Shown: positions 44,601-52,238, counted from the first letter of the stretch. The stretch: 64,000 nt of DNA from Flavobacterium cutihirudinis (GCF_003385895.1 NZ_QRDQ01000009.1:558001-622000), one strand, 5' to 3'. Notes: a model not told the origin generated them from the sequence alone. A program made the numbers and translations.

Positions 44601-45125
44601 TTGTGTAACGTTTGAATAAGGTACGTTTTCAAGAACTTTTTTATCCAATTTCGAAACCGCTGTACTTAATGTTCTTCTGTTTTGCGATCCGTAACCTACT
44701 ACAATTACTTCATTCATTTGTTGGCCCACTTCTTTCAGAACAATATTCATAAGTCCGTCTGTAATGGTAACTTCCTGATCTTGTAATCCAATGTAAGTAA
44801 CAACAAGCGTTGTGGCATTATCAGGAACTTCAAAAGTAAATTTCCCGTCAAAATCGGTTTGCGTGCTAACTGTAGTTCCTTTAGCAACAATATTTACACC
44901 CGGAAGAGATTCTCCTTTTTCATTCGTAACTTTTCCTGTAACCTTTCTCTGAACCGATGGATTGTTTTTTACACTCTTATCTGTAAGTACAATGCTTTTT
45001 TCTGTTTTTGCGACAGCGATTTGCATGGTAAAAGCTAAAAGCAATGTCGACGTCAGTTTAATAACTTTTACGTGTTTAGGAATAAACCTATTTTTTTTAG
45101 GTTTACTTTTAGGCAATAATTTCAT
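41691..45125 (-). CDS. SusC-family TonB-linked outer membrane receptor (NanO-like)
   Basis: The 1144-residue receptor has a positively charged leader and signal (to about 40, MQIAVAK). A carboxypeptidase-regulatory-like domain (about 60-140, TGKVTNEKGESLPGVNIVAKG) precedes the TonB plug (about 145-270, VVVGYGSQNRR and VLKDAAATSIYGARASNGV). A 22-stranded barrel ends with an aromatic-rich strand (PRNIILGLNISL). It would import sialic acid through the outer membrane using TonB energy, with the adjacent SusD protein as lid. It is the first gene of the nan operon, preceded by a 305-bp leader with a hairpin and a palindrome. The ligand is inferred from the operon. Confidence 0.95.
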   Translation of the reverse strand: MKLLPKSKPKKNRFIPKHVKVIKLTSTLLLAFTMQIAVAKTEKSIVLTDKSVKNNPSVQRKVTGKVTNEKGESLPGVNIVAKGTTVSTQTDFDGKFTFEVPDNATTLVVTYIGLQDQEVTITDGLMNIVLKEVGQQMNEVIVVGYGSQNRRTLSTAVSKLDKKVLENVPYSNVTQSLQGSVTGLVVKTSSGQPGKASNVIVRGGTSIDNPSGATPLYIVDGVLRSQIDDINSLDIASLQVLKDAAATSIYGARASNGVIIVTTNTGKAGKLKVSYNVSTQNSRISKKYDFMDGGEYIRLQRLGLYNAAEIAGLSTTTGIARLGQLTGATPAGTGNNLQNNTPFATLLKSNLSAETIGTLQGKGWQEIADPLNPSNTIMYKSTDWNDVLFQDAITQSHTLGFSGGTDTGVFDLSLGYLKGDGITIFTGYQRFTSKLNASLKVADNFTINGRVLFSKSSNNQVVANSVVFNRYLGNSPTTKLYLEDGSLAPGQNNINGNPLYQMGKVKGINENNKLQMGVDGELRLAKDFTFTPSMSLYSENENDNTFQQAFLSGSSGLVDNSRPATRLSNQIYQVQYEGVFAYKKGWDQIGDFDAKLGVSKYDRTIKAFNAAGKGSPSDLAQTLDSSPIPVSVYSNNTKLVLNSVFGRLNYDYKNRYFATASFRYDGSSSLGPDNRYGFFPGISAGWNVQEEKFWVNAMPKFFSSLKLRGSYGVNGNLGTLGDFQAGGLYAGSTNGIANSYNGQSAIINSQIANPGLKWEESETVNAGFDLGFNGDKIRVIGDFYNKLTSDLLTNLTLASNSGFSTVLTNLGGLRSKGFELELQATVYNQNDWKINVGANVSHNTNTVEKLPFNGNGNNRIGGTEIWDSKSGTYKYVGGLQEGQKIGDFYAHKQLYILSTQAEADAYNLKVHDTYVTKTAGNGGNPTGKKFAGDAVFEDTDNNGIIDSRDRTYMGNMFPTFVGGFNFDATYKGFSLTVRTDYSLGATIYNEARARFLGQFQGNYGLLAESSQSWQKEGDITDVPRYRWADQTNQNNLFRSEASGAAYNTNMFQGNSRYYESGDYLCIREITFSYNFPKTIIEKAGIASLRMYVTGSNLYYFTKYTGLSPEVQGIDGGSSLGLNAAGSTGTYPVPRNIILGLNISL

Positions 45126-45201
45126 ACTTTTGTAATGGTTTGGTTAATAAAACTTTGTTAAGATCAATGTATTTATTCCTAATCATCGTTCCGTAGAGAA
45201 C

Positions 45202-45238
45202 AAGCCAGCAATGTTCACAGCATTGGCTGGCTTTTTTT
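45202..45238 (+). terminator. Plus-strand terminator-like hairpin upstream of susC
   Basis: AAGCCAGC plus AATG (45202-45213) pairs with CATT plus GCTGGCTT (45221-45233) with one bulged G, and a run of seven T follows on the plus strand. No plus-strand protein gene precedes it. An exact TAnnTTTG (TACTTTTG, 45125-45132) lies about 100 bp upstream on the same strand, so it could end a short antisense RNA over the susC leader. Alternatively it is a hairpin in that leader. Confidence 0.45.
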
Positions 45239-45383
45239 ATGATCAAAAAACAATATTTTTATTCCGAGTGGTTAGTTCGGCTCTTATGTCAAATTTTGGA
45301 AAGAATAAAATCTATCTTGTACGTAAACTTTATCTAAACAATTTATTATTATTTTGTAAAGATATAAATAAATTTAATATAAC

Positions 45384-45419
45384 AACACTAGTTATTAAAT
45401 AATTTTAATAACTAGTGTT
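45384..45419. promoter_or_regulatory. Perfect 36-bp palindrome between the ROK gene and susC
   Basis: Arms AACACTAGTTATTAAA (45384-45399) and TTTAATAACTAGTGTT (45404-45419) are exact complements around a TAAT loop. The site begins 11 bp beyond the ROK stop and about 20 bp upstream of a weak minus-strand -7 candidate (TATCTTTA, 45357-45364). It may be the operator through which the ROK repressor controls susC, a terminator of the ROK gene, or both. There is no good U-run. Confidence 0.55.
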
Positions 45420-45430
45420 TGTTTATTAAT

Positions 45431-46663
45431 TTAATTATTAATTAAAGAAAACAAAAGCTTTTCTTTAATGACGCAACAAGCACCAATAACGCCGGCACGA
45501 CGACCTAAAGTGGATTTTTTAAGCTTCATGTCGCGATTGACCAAACCAAGAGAATATTTCTTTAAAGCAGACTGAATAGGCAAAAGAGCATAATCGCCCA
45601 ATTGCGCAAAATCTCCACCTATTACAAGAAGATCAGGATTGAAGATATTTAGAAGTATAGAAAGGTAACGTCCCATTTTTTCACTTTGCTGGGTAACAAG
45701 GTCCACACAGAGCGTATCTTCAAGATTGACAGCTCCCGTAATTATTGTATGATGCTGTAATACTGGCGATTTATCATCAAGTGTTACTTTAGATTGTTTA
45801 CCATCTTTAATAGCATCCTTAAACTGATTGATTAATGACCATCCGGAAATTTCAGTTTCAAGACAACCTAATTTTCCGCATTGGCACATTATTTCATTAT
45901 TAAATATAGTACTGTGACCAAACTCTCCCGAATAACCGGATTTTCCATAATACAATTTACCGTCGGTAATCATCCCGATAGCGACTCCCCAACTGTAATT
46001 CACGAATATTATGTTTTGTTCATCGTCTACAACTCCTTCGCAATATTCACCAAAAGCCATAGCGCGGGTATCATTTTCTAAATGAACCGGAAGATCCAAT
46101 TGTTCTGATATGATTTCTGTTAACGGTCTGTTTTCACTAAAAAAGTAGTTATAACTAAAACCTTCCATAGAATTGATACGCCCTGAAAAGTTGATACAAA
46201 CGCCCATAATCATCTTCTTCTCGACTGAACTATCTTCTATAAAAGAGTTGATTAAACTGCAAAATTTATCCAATGAGTCTTGAGTATTCTCTAATATAAA
46301 AGAAGTTCCCAATTCTACACTAACCAATTCGTTTTTAATATTTTGTAATCCGATTGACATACTGGTCAAACCCACTTCAACACCCAAAAAATAAGCACAA
46401 GTCGGATTAATACTAAACAATGAAGGCCTGCGTCCGCCACTATTAGTGATTTTTCCCATATCAACAACATAGCCTTCAGCCAATAATTCATTCACGGCTT
46501 TTGTCACCGTTGGAACGCTTGATTGTAACTCAGCACTTAATTCGGCGATGGTTGAGTTTCCACCCGATAGCAAGCGCTTTACAATAAGTTGTCGCAGCAT
46601 ATGCCATTTTTGTTCTGATAGACTTTTGTCTTTACTATTATCTAATAAATCTTTTAAACTCAT
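45431..46663 (-). CDS. ROK-family transcriptional repressor (NagC/XylR-like)
   Basis: The 410-residue protein has an N-terminal winged helix-turn-helix (about 20-85, STIAELSAELQSSVPTVTKAVNELLAEGYV) and a ROK domain (about 90-405). The zinc-binding segment CQCGKLGCLE is intact and ENDTRAMAFGE is present. However, the ATP-phosphate motif (DxGGT in kinases) is replaced by VEVGLTSMSIG, so sugar-kinase activity is unlikely. ROK repressors respond to sugars such as GlcNAc-6-P or ManNAc. It is located upstream of, and on the same strand as, the nan operon, with its own promoter candidate, and is the probable nan regulator. Confidence 0.9.
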   Translation of the reverse strand: MSLKDLLDNSKDKSLSEQKWHMLRQLIVKRLLSGGNSTIAELSAELQSSVPTVTKAVNELLAEGYVVDMGKITNSGGRRPSLFSINPTCAYFLGVEVGLTSMSIGLQNIKNELVSVELGTSFILENTQDSLDKFCSLINSFIEDSSVEKKMIMGVCINFSGRINSMEGFSYNYFFSENRPLTEIISEQLDLPVHLENDTRAMAFGEYCEGVVDDEQNIIFVNYSWGVAIGMITDGKLYYGKSGYSGEFGHSTIFNNEIMCQCGKLGCLETEISGWSLINQFKDAIKDGKQSKVTLDDKSPVLQHHTIITGAVNLEDTLCVDLVTQQSEKMGRYLSILLNIFNPDLLVIGGDFAQLGDYALLPIQSALKKYSLGLVNRDMKLKKSTLGRRAGVIGACCVIKEKLLFSLINN

Positions 46664-46685
46664 CGCTTTATATTTTTGATATACA

Positions 46686-46693
46686 CAAATTTA
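46686..46693 (-). promoter_or_regulatory. Candidate -7 element of the ROK gene
   Basis: The minus strand reads TAAATTTG here, an exact TAnnTTTG, about 23 bp before the ATG at 46663. The -33 position is only a weak match. Confidence 0.35.
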
Positions 46694-46751
46694 ATCTATT
46701 TTTTAAATTATCATAATAACCACCATTATATATTAAAATATTTTAAATACA

Positions 46752-46780
46752 GTTTGAGTCTTTTTAAAATTGGCTCAAAC
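46752..46780. promoter_or_regulatory. Inverted repeat upstream of the ROK gene
   Basis: GTTTGAG (46752-46758) and CTCAAAC (46774-46780) are perfect complements 15 nt apart, between the nrdA terminator and the ROK promoter region. It could be an autoregulatory operator or a second hairpin after nrdA. Confidence 0.35.
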
Positions 46781-46781
46781 A

Positions 46782-46813
46782 AAAAAAGAGAAGCTACTTT
46801 GCTTCTCTTTTTT
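46782..46813. terminator. Terminator of the nrdBA operon
   Basis: Thirteen-bp perfect arms (46782-46794 and 46801-46813, GAGAAGC/GCTTCTC core with A and T runs) around TACTTT follow the nrdA stop by about 20 bp. The symmetry would make it work in both directions. Confidence 0.85.
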
Positions 46814-46833
46814 CAATTATTATAATGCCAATT

Positions 46834-48528
46834 TTACGATTCACAACTACTACAACTCACAAGACTTGTAACCAATTCTTTAGAAACGCTTTGGCTTCTT
46901 TGGTAATACAAACTTTTAATTCCGAGTTGCCACGATTCGATCATTAAGCGATTTACTTCTTTAATAGGCAATTCTGCCGGAATATTAAGGTTCAAACTCT
47001 GTCCCTGATCCACAAATTTCTGACGAATTGCTGCCTGCTGAACAATTTCAAGCTGACTGATTTCTTTGAAGGTTTTAAAAACGTCTTTTTCTGTTTGCGA
47101 AAGCTGTTCCATGTGTTGTACACTTCCTCCATTCAGCATAATACCGCGCCAAACTTCTTCATTATCCAAACCTTTTTCTTCCAATAATTTTTTCAGGTAT
47201 TTATTTTTTCGCATAAAATTTCCTTTGCTCAAACCTGCTTTGTAATAATTACTGCTGAAAGGCTCAATTCCCGGAGAAGTCTGCCCCAAAATTGCCGATG
47301 AAGAGGTTGTAGGCGCAATTGCCATTGTCGTAGTATTACGTCTTCCATAACCTTTAAGCAATTCTGGTTCACCATAAATTCGGGCTAAATCTTGTGTTGC
47401 TTTATCGGCTTTGTCACTAATATGTTTGAAAATTTCAGTCGTTTTCATTTTGGCTTCTAAACCTTCAAACGGAATCATATTTTTCTGCAAATACGAATGC
47501 CATCCTAAAACGCCTAAACCTAAAGCGCGGTGTCTTTTAGCAAATTTATTAGCTGCAGAAAGATAATAGTTGCCTTCCGTCTTTTCGATAAATTCCTGTA
47601 AAACGGCATCTAAGAAAAAGATCGCCAATTTTACTGCTTCGGTATCTTTCCATTCTTCATAAAGTTCCAAATTCATTGACGAAAGACAGCAAATAAACGA
47701 TTCATCAAAATCGGACGGAAGCATAATTTCACTACATAAATTGCTCGCATTGATTCGCAGATTTTTATCTTTATAAACCTGAGGCTTGTTTTTATTTACA
47801 TTATCACTGAAGAAAATATAAGGTAATCCTTTTTGCTGACGGCTTTCTAACACTTTTGCCCAAATTTGACGTTTCTCCACATCGCCGTCGATCATTTCCT
47901 GCATCCAATAATCTGGTACTGAAATTCCGGTAAACAAATTCTGAATTGGATTACCGATGCTTTTTATCTTCAAAAATTCCTCAATATCTGGGTGATCCAC
48001 GTCAAGATAAGCTGCAAACGCACCACGACGAACGCCGCCTTGCGAAATCGTATCCATTGCGGTATCAAAAAGTTTCATAAAACTTACAGCTCCACTACTT
48101 TTTCCGTTATCGGTTACGGCACTTCCTCTGCCGCGCATTTCTCCAAAATAACCTGAAGTTCCGCCACCAATTTTGGTCTGCATAATCACTTCTCCCAATT
48201 TATGCGTGATTCCTTCAATTTTATCCGGAATATGAACATTGAAACAAGAAATTGGCAAACCACGTTCTGTACCCATATTCGCCCAAACCGGAGAACTGAT
48301 GCTCATCCAGCCTCGTTCGATCATTTCTACGAAAGAATCTTTTAGTTCAGGTTTATAAAGTCGGCGCGCTGCTGCGGAACAAATTCTGTCAATTGCACCT
48401 TCGACAGTTTCTCCTTTTAACAGATAACCACGATTTAAAATTTGCTCACTTTCGGAGTTTTTCCACCACATTTTATTTCCAGCTCCACTCAGCGGAAGGC
48501 TTTCTTGATTTATATCTATTGTATTCAT
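46834..48528 (-). CDS. nrdA: Class I ribonucleotide reductase large subunit, without ATP-cone
   Basis: The 564-residue protein reduces ribonucleotides to deoxyribonucleotides together with NrdB. Catalytic residues are all visible: redox Cys in LPISCFNV, the NLCSEI segment (Asn, thiyl-radical Cys, Glu), the partner Cys in SFICCLSSMN, the Tyr pair in SLYYQRSQS and the C-terminal CSSCES thioredoxin-contact cysteines. GGGTSGYFGEMRGRG is the specificity-loop region. There is no N-terminal ATP-cone, and the chain is far shorter than E. coli NrdA (about 760 residues), so dATP overall-activity control is probably absent. The gene follows nrdB by 11 bp and ends at a strong terminator. Confidence 0.94.
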   Translation of the reverse strand: MNTIDINQESLPLSGAGNKMWWKNSESEQILNRGYLLKGETVEGAIDRICSAAARRLYKPELKDSFVEMIERGWMSISSPVWANMGTERGLPISCFNVHIPDKIEGITHKLGEVIMQTKIGGGTSGYFGEMRGRGSAVTDNGKSSGAVSFMKLFDTAMDTISQGGVRRGAFAAYLDVDHPDIEEFLKIKSIGNPIQNLFTGISVPDYWMQEMIDGDVEKRQIWAKVLESRQQKGLPYIFFSDNVNKNKPQVYKDKNLRINASNLCSEIMLPSDFDESFICCLSSMNLELYEEWKDTEAVKLAIFFLDAVLQEFIEKTEGNYYLSAANKFAKRHRALGLGVLGWHSYLQKNMIPFEGLEAKMKTTEIFKHISDKADKATQDLARIYGEPELLKGYGRRNTTTMAIAPTTSSSAILGQTSPGIEPFSSNYYKAGLSKGNFMRKNKYLKKLLEEKGLDNEEVWRGIMLNGGSVQHMEQLSQTEKDVFKTFKEISQLEIVQQAAIRQKFVDQGQSLNLNIPAELPIKEVNRLMIESWQLGIKSLYYQRSQSVSKELVTSLVSCSSCES

Positions 48529-48539
48529 ATTTTTTCAAT

Positions 48540-49514
48540 TTAGAAGAGGTCGTTTGCCGTAATACTTTTGTCATGTTTGGTATATTCTACCGGTCTTTTT
48601 GCAAAAAAATCATCTAAACTGTTTGCAAAAACTTCCTCTTCAAACCATGACATTGCTCTGTAATCTTCTATCGAAACATCAAAAACCGTTGGAATTCCTA
48701 TTTGTTTCAGACTTTCGTCTAATCTGAATTTCATGAAATTAACCAAGTCTTTTTTGTTGATGCTTTCAATTTCGCCATCTTCAAAAATCCAGTCTAAAAT
48801 ATCCGACTCTACACCAATTGAGTCTTTTACTGTATCTCTGATTGTTAACAAAGTAGCATCATCAAAATAATCTGGAAATTCTTCGCGGATTTTATTAATG
48901 ATGAAAATTCCGCCGTTAGCATGAATCTGTTCATCGATTGAAGTCCAGGCAATAATATTACTCACATTTTTCATGTAGCCTTTGAATCTCGTAAACGAAA
49001 GCAAAATCGCAAACTGACTAAAAAGCGAAACATTTTCGATAAGAATGCTGAACAAAATCAGCGAAACCATATATTTTTTATTGTCCTGCGAACGCGTATC
49101 TTTTAAAACATTTGAAAGATAATCGACACGTTTGCGAATTACAGGAACGTCCAGTAATTTTTCGAATTCATCGTTATAACCTAAAACCTCCAACAAACGA
49201 GAATACGCTTCAGAATGTCTGAATTCACATTCGGCAAAAGTAGTTCCCAGTCCATTAAATTCCGGTTTTGGGAAATGCTCATAAATGTTTCCCCAAAAGC
49301 TTTTTACTGCAACTTCAATCTGAGCAATTGCCAGCAGACTGTTTTTTATTGCCGTTTTTTCAGCTGGTGATAAATGTGAATGAAAATCCTGCGTATCTGC
49401 AGTAAAATCAACCTCAGTATGAACCCAGTACGCTTTATTAATGGCTTCAGTAAATTGCAGTACCTCCGGGTATTCAAAAGGCTTATAATTGATTCTTTTA
49501 TCGAAAATAGACAT
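48540..49514 (-). CDS. nrdB: Class I ribonucleotide reductase small (radical) subunit
   Basis: The 324-residue ferritin-like protein carries the dimetal site and tyrosyl radical. By alignment to E. coli spacing the metal ligands are Glu67, Glu97, His100, Glu160, Glu195 and His198. Tyr104 in EFRHSEAY sits where the radical Tyr is expected, so this is a Tyr-containing enzyme and not a Phe-type class Ic one. It is the first gene of the nrdB-nrdA operon. The 546-bp region upstream contains four DnaA-box-like repeats that may regulate it. I see no NrdI or NrdH gene nearby. Confidence 0.95.
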   Translation of the reverse strand: MSIFDKRINYKPFEYPEVLQFTEAINKAYWVHTEVDFTADTQDFHSHLSPAEKTAIKNSLLAIAQIEVAVKSFWGNIYEHFPKPEFNGLGTTFAECEFRHSEAYSRLLEVLGYNDEFEKLLDVPVIRKRVDYLSNVLKDTRSQDNKKYMVSLILFSILIENVSLFSQFAILLSFTRFKGYMKNVSNIIAWTSIDEQIHANGGIFIINKIREEFPDYFDDATLLTIRDTVKDSIGVESDILDWIFEDGEIESINKKDLVNFMKFRLDESLKQIGIPTVFDVSIEDYRAMSWFEEEVFANSLDDFFAKRPVEYTKHDKSITANDLF

Positions 49515-49649
49515 AATATAAAATATTTAATGGTGACAAAACAAGGATACGAAATGCCGATTTGGGAGGTATTTTTACATCTCGTTACTTACAAATTTAA
49601 GCCAGACATTTTTGTTTTTCTTCCCGTTTGATGTTAAAAATAGAAGCAA

Positions 49650-49817
49650 TTATCAACAGGAAAAAATGCAGTATTTAATTTGTTAAAAAAGTTTTTATCA
49701 ACAGCTCTTTTTAAACTCATAATGCTCGAAAGACCAGTTATTTAAAAAGAATCTAAATAAAGTTGTCAACAGGTAAAAACGCATTTATTCTTCAATTAAA
49801 AAAAACAGTTATCAACA
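49650..49817 (+). promoter_or_regulatory. Four DnaA-box-like direct repeats upstream of nrdBA
   Basis: TTATCAACA at 49650-49658, 49695-49703 and 49809-49817 and TTGTCAACA at 49763-49771 all face the same way, and each is followed by G. The intervals are 45, 68 and 46 bp. Each TTATCAACA differs from the DnaA box TTATCCACA at one base. The rest of the 49515-50060 gap is AT-rich with no open frame. The repeats are seen directly; the DnaA link is inferred. Confidence 0.55.
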
Positions 49818-50060
49818 GCGAACTCTAGAAAGAGCAAAATTTCATCAAAAAAGCTGTTACAAAAAAAGGACTTTAGAGTCTCATTTAAAGGTTCTAAAAG
49901 TTTGAAGTTCAAAAATCGAATTGCCAAAATTAAACTAATTGTTTAATTTTAAACATTTTACATAATTTAAGAATTGTTTATACTTAATTTTATAAAAGTC
50001 AGGAAAGAAATGAAAATATGTTTTTTCTTTTAAACAATTCTCAAAATACATCACTACCAA

Positions 50061-50939
50061 ATGACAACCGATATTATAGAATTGAATGACTTTATTGTTT
50101 TGATCGAACAATCAAACACCGCAAAAACTATCATTCAAAAATGCGAAATCGACGGCGATGCAGTTGGGTTTGCATTTTATGGATCTGGCAATGTCGAGCT
50201 CGAAATTAAGCACAACAACCAAACAAAATATCTCACAAACACGACTGGTTTGGCCATCTGTTTTTTTGGAAATCAGAAAGTCGAATTCTCACATAAAATT
50301 GAACCTGACAAACCGTTGCAATCCATCAGTATTTTTACCAAACCGAAACATCTAAATTCACTTCCTGAAGCCGAAAAAGAGATTTTTGAAAAACACCTTC
50401 CGGAATTATTAAATCCGAAGGAACATTTTGTAAAAGGACCTTCCTATTACATGACACTTGATATGCAATTGGCGGTTCAGAAAATCTTCAACACCACTTA
50501 TTCCGGAAATGCGCGATTATTATTTTTAAGAAGTCAGGTCAACGAACTTTTGGCTCATTTTTTTGCTCTTTTAAGTACGGATGCCAAAATTGATTTTTCG
50601 GAAATTGATAAAAACAAACTCTTTAAAGCGAAAGAAATTGTTGCCACACATTATTCTAAACCGCCATCAATCACGCAATTATCGAAAATGGTGGGATTGA
50701 ATAGCAATAAACTGAAAAAGAATTTCAAAGAACTTTTCGGGATTCCTGTTTTCAAATATGTTCAGGAAGAACGGCTTCATAAAGCATATGAATTACTCCG
50801 CGAAAGCGAAAAAACGGTTCAGGAAGCGGCTTGGGAAGTTGGTTATGAAAGTTTGAGTTCTTTTTCGAATGCCTTTCAGAAAAAATTCGGAATGCGACCG
50901 AATGAAGTGCGTATTCAATTCCTTTCAGACAAATCATAA
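50061..50939 (+). CDS. AraC-family transcriptional regulator
   Basis: The 292-residue protein has an N-terminal sensor region without clear cupin histidines (about 1-185). The AraC double helix-turn-helix is at the C-terminus (about 190-285), with SITQLSKMVGLNSNKLKKNFKELFG and TVQEAAWEVGYESLSSFSNAFQKKFG. It resembles the PchR-like subgroup. It precedes the NmrA-like oxidoreductase gene by 71 bp on the same strand and may activate it. The ligand is unknown. The 546-bp upstream gap is shared with divergent nrdB. Confidence 0.92.
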   Translation: MTTDIIELNDFIVLIEQSNTAKTIIQKCEIDGDAVGFAFYGSGNVELEIKHNNQTKYLTNTTGLAICFFGNQKVEFSHKIEPDKPLQSISIFTKPKHLNSLPEAEKEIFEKHLPELLNPKEHFVKGPSYYMTLDMQLAVQKIFNTTYSGNARLLFLRSQVNELLAHFFALLSTDAKIDFSEIDKNKLFKAKEIVATHYSKPPSITQLSKMVGLNSNKLKKNFKELFGIPVFKYVQEERLHKAYELLRESEKTVQEAAWEVGYESLSSFSNAFQKKFGMRPNEVRIQFLSDKS

Positions 50940-51010
50940 TTCTTTTGCGACAAATGATTCTTTTTTAATGTAATCAACTTTGTATCAGTAATCCTTTAAA
51001 GAATATTGAT

Positions 51011-51838
51011 ATGAACAAAAAGAAAATTTTAGTCTTGGGTTCCAACGGGAAAACGGGACGCAGAGTTATCGAAAGATTGAAAAATAATCCAAACGTTGAA
51101 ATTCGTCTAGGTTCTCGAAATGAGAAAATTCCTTTCGATTGGGAAAAACCAGAAACCTGGGAAAATGTCCTGAAGGATATTGAGATTGTTTACGTAACAT
51201 TTCAACCTGATTTAGCCATTCCTTCGGCAGTTGAATCGATTCAAAAATTTACCGAAACAGCGACAAAATCAGGTGTTCAAAAAATAGTTTTATTATCTGG
51301 AAGAGGCGAAAAAGAAGCGCAGCTTTGCGAGGAAATCGTAAAAGAAAATGCTAAAAACTGGACCATTGTGCGTGCAAGCTGGTTCAATCAAAACTTTAGC
51401 GAAAGCTTCTTTCTGGAACCTATTTTAGCCGGAATTGTCGCTTTGCCCAGAGCCGAAGCGCTTGAACCTTTTACCGATGCCGATGATATTGCTGATGTTG
51501 TTTTGGAATCACTTTTAGATGAAAATCATAATTCAAAAACCTACGAATTAACCGGTCCGAGATTATTGACTTTTAAAGAAGCCGTAAATACAATTGCTGA
51601 AGCGAGCGGTAGAAACATTACTTTTCAAGGTTTATCATTAGAAGAATACGCGCAGATGTTGCAAGAATATCAGGTTCCTGAAGATCATATTTGGCTTGTG
51701 AATTATCTTTTTGAAGAGGTTTTGGACGGAAGAAATTCGCATATCACTTCTGATATTGAAAAAGTTTTGGGCCGAAAAGCAAAAGATTTTTCCGCTTACG
51801 CGAAAGAAACAGCGCAAACCGGAATCTGGAATTCTTAA
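51011..51838 (+). CDS. NmrA-like NAD(P)-binding oxidoreductase
   Basis: The 275-residue protein is a Rossmann-fold atypical short-chain dehydrogenase. The N-terminal dinucleotide motif is LVLGSNGKTGRRV (GxxGxxG), and VYVTFQPDLA and VLLSGRGEKEAQL strands follow. WTIVRASWFNQNF stands where the active-site region lies in NmrA/QOR2 relatives. The usual YxxxK is not clear, so it may sense redox cofactor or act as a quinone or enal reductase. It lies between the AraC regulator and a small membrane protein. Substrate is not known. Confidence 0.87.
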   Translation: MNKKKILVLGSNGKTGRRVIERLKNNPNVEIRLGSRNEKIPFDWEKPETWENVLKDIEIVYVTFQPDLAIPSAVESIQKFTETATKSGVQKIVLLSGRGEKEAQLCEEIVKENAKNWTIVRASWFNQNFSESFFLEPILAGIVALPRAEALEPFTDADDIADVVLESLLDENHNSKTYELTGPRLLTFKEAVNTIAEASGRNITFQGLSLEEYAQMLQEYQVPEDHIWLVNYLFEEVLDGRNSHITSDIEKVLGRKAKDFSAYAKETAQTGIWNS

Positions 51839-51848
51839 GACTTTACAG

Positions 51849-52235
51849 ATGAATTATTTTAGAGCAATCTTGTCTGGTTTAATCGTCTGGATTTGCGTGA
51901 GTTTATCCTTTTATATTTTAGATCAAATTCCATTTATAAAGGAATTCTTCTGGCTCCAATCTTTAATCGCAATGTTCGGAATTATCTTTTTTGGAATTCT
52001 TGGCGCTAAGATTTATTATAAAAAAGTTTCAAAAACTAATGGTTTACTGCTTGGAATTGCAATGTCTATAACAGCTTTAGTTTTAGACATTCTTATCACA
52101 GTTCCTTTTGTCGAAATACCAAACGGGAGAAGTTACTACAGCTTTTTCAGCAGTCCGATTTTATGGATTTTGGCAACTATAAACGTACTATCAGTTTATT
52201 TTTATTGGAAGAAAAAACAAAACAGTTTACCTTAA
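51849..52235 (+). CDS. Small four-helix membrane protein
   Basis: I choose ATG 51849, 10 bp after the NmrA-like stop; the longer frame from 51711 would overlap that gene heavily. The 128-residue product (MNYFRAILSGLIVWICVSLSFY...) has four hydrophobic helices at about 5-25, 35-55, 65-90 and 100-120. It ends in a basic KKKQ tail. It is likely an inner-membrane protein co-transcribed with the oxidoreductase. It resembles uncharacterised DUF-type four-helix proteins; I do not assign a function. Confidence 0.75.
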   Translation: MNYFRAILSGLIVWICVSLSFYILDQIPFIKEFFWLQSLIAMFGIIFFGILGAKIYYKKVSKTNGLLLGIAMSITALVLDILITVPFVEIPNGRSYYSFFSSPILWILATINVLSVYFYWKKKQNSLP

Positions 52236-52238
52236 AAA

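Noticed and set aside
45431..46663. ROK protein as the missing GlcNAc/ManNAc kinase
   Set aside because: It has an N-terminal DNA-binding domain and lacks the DxGGT ATP-phosphate motif, so a repressor is the better reading.
49515..50060. Chromosomal origin of replication because of DnaA-box-like repeats
   Set aside because: Only four boxes are present, no dnaA, dnaN or other origin-linked gene is adjacent, and the position upstream of nrdBA offers a simpler regulatory reading.
51711..51848. Upstream extension of the small membrane protein
   Set aside because: It overlaps the end of the NmrA-like gene and reads as basic, non-family sequence; ATG 51849 gives a clean membrane protein.
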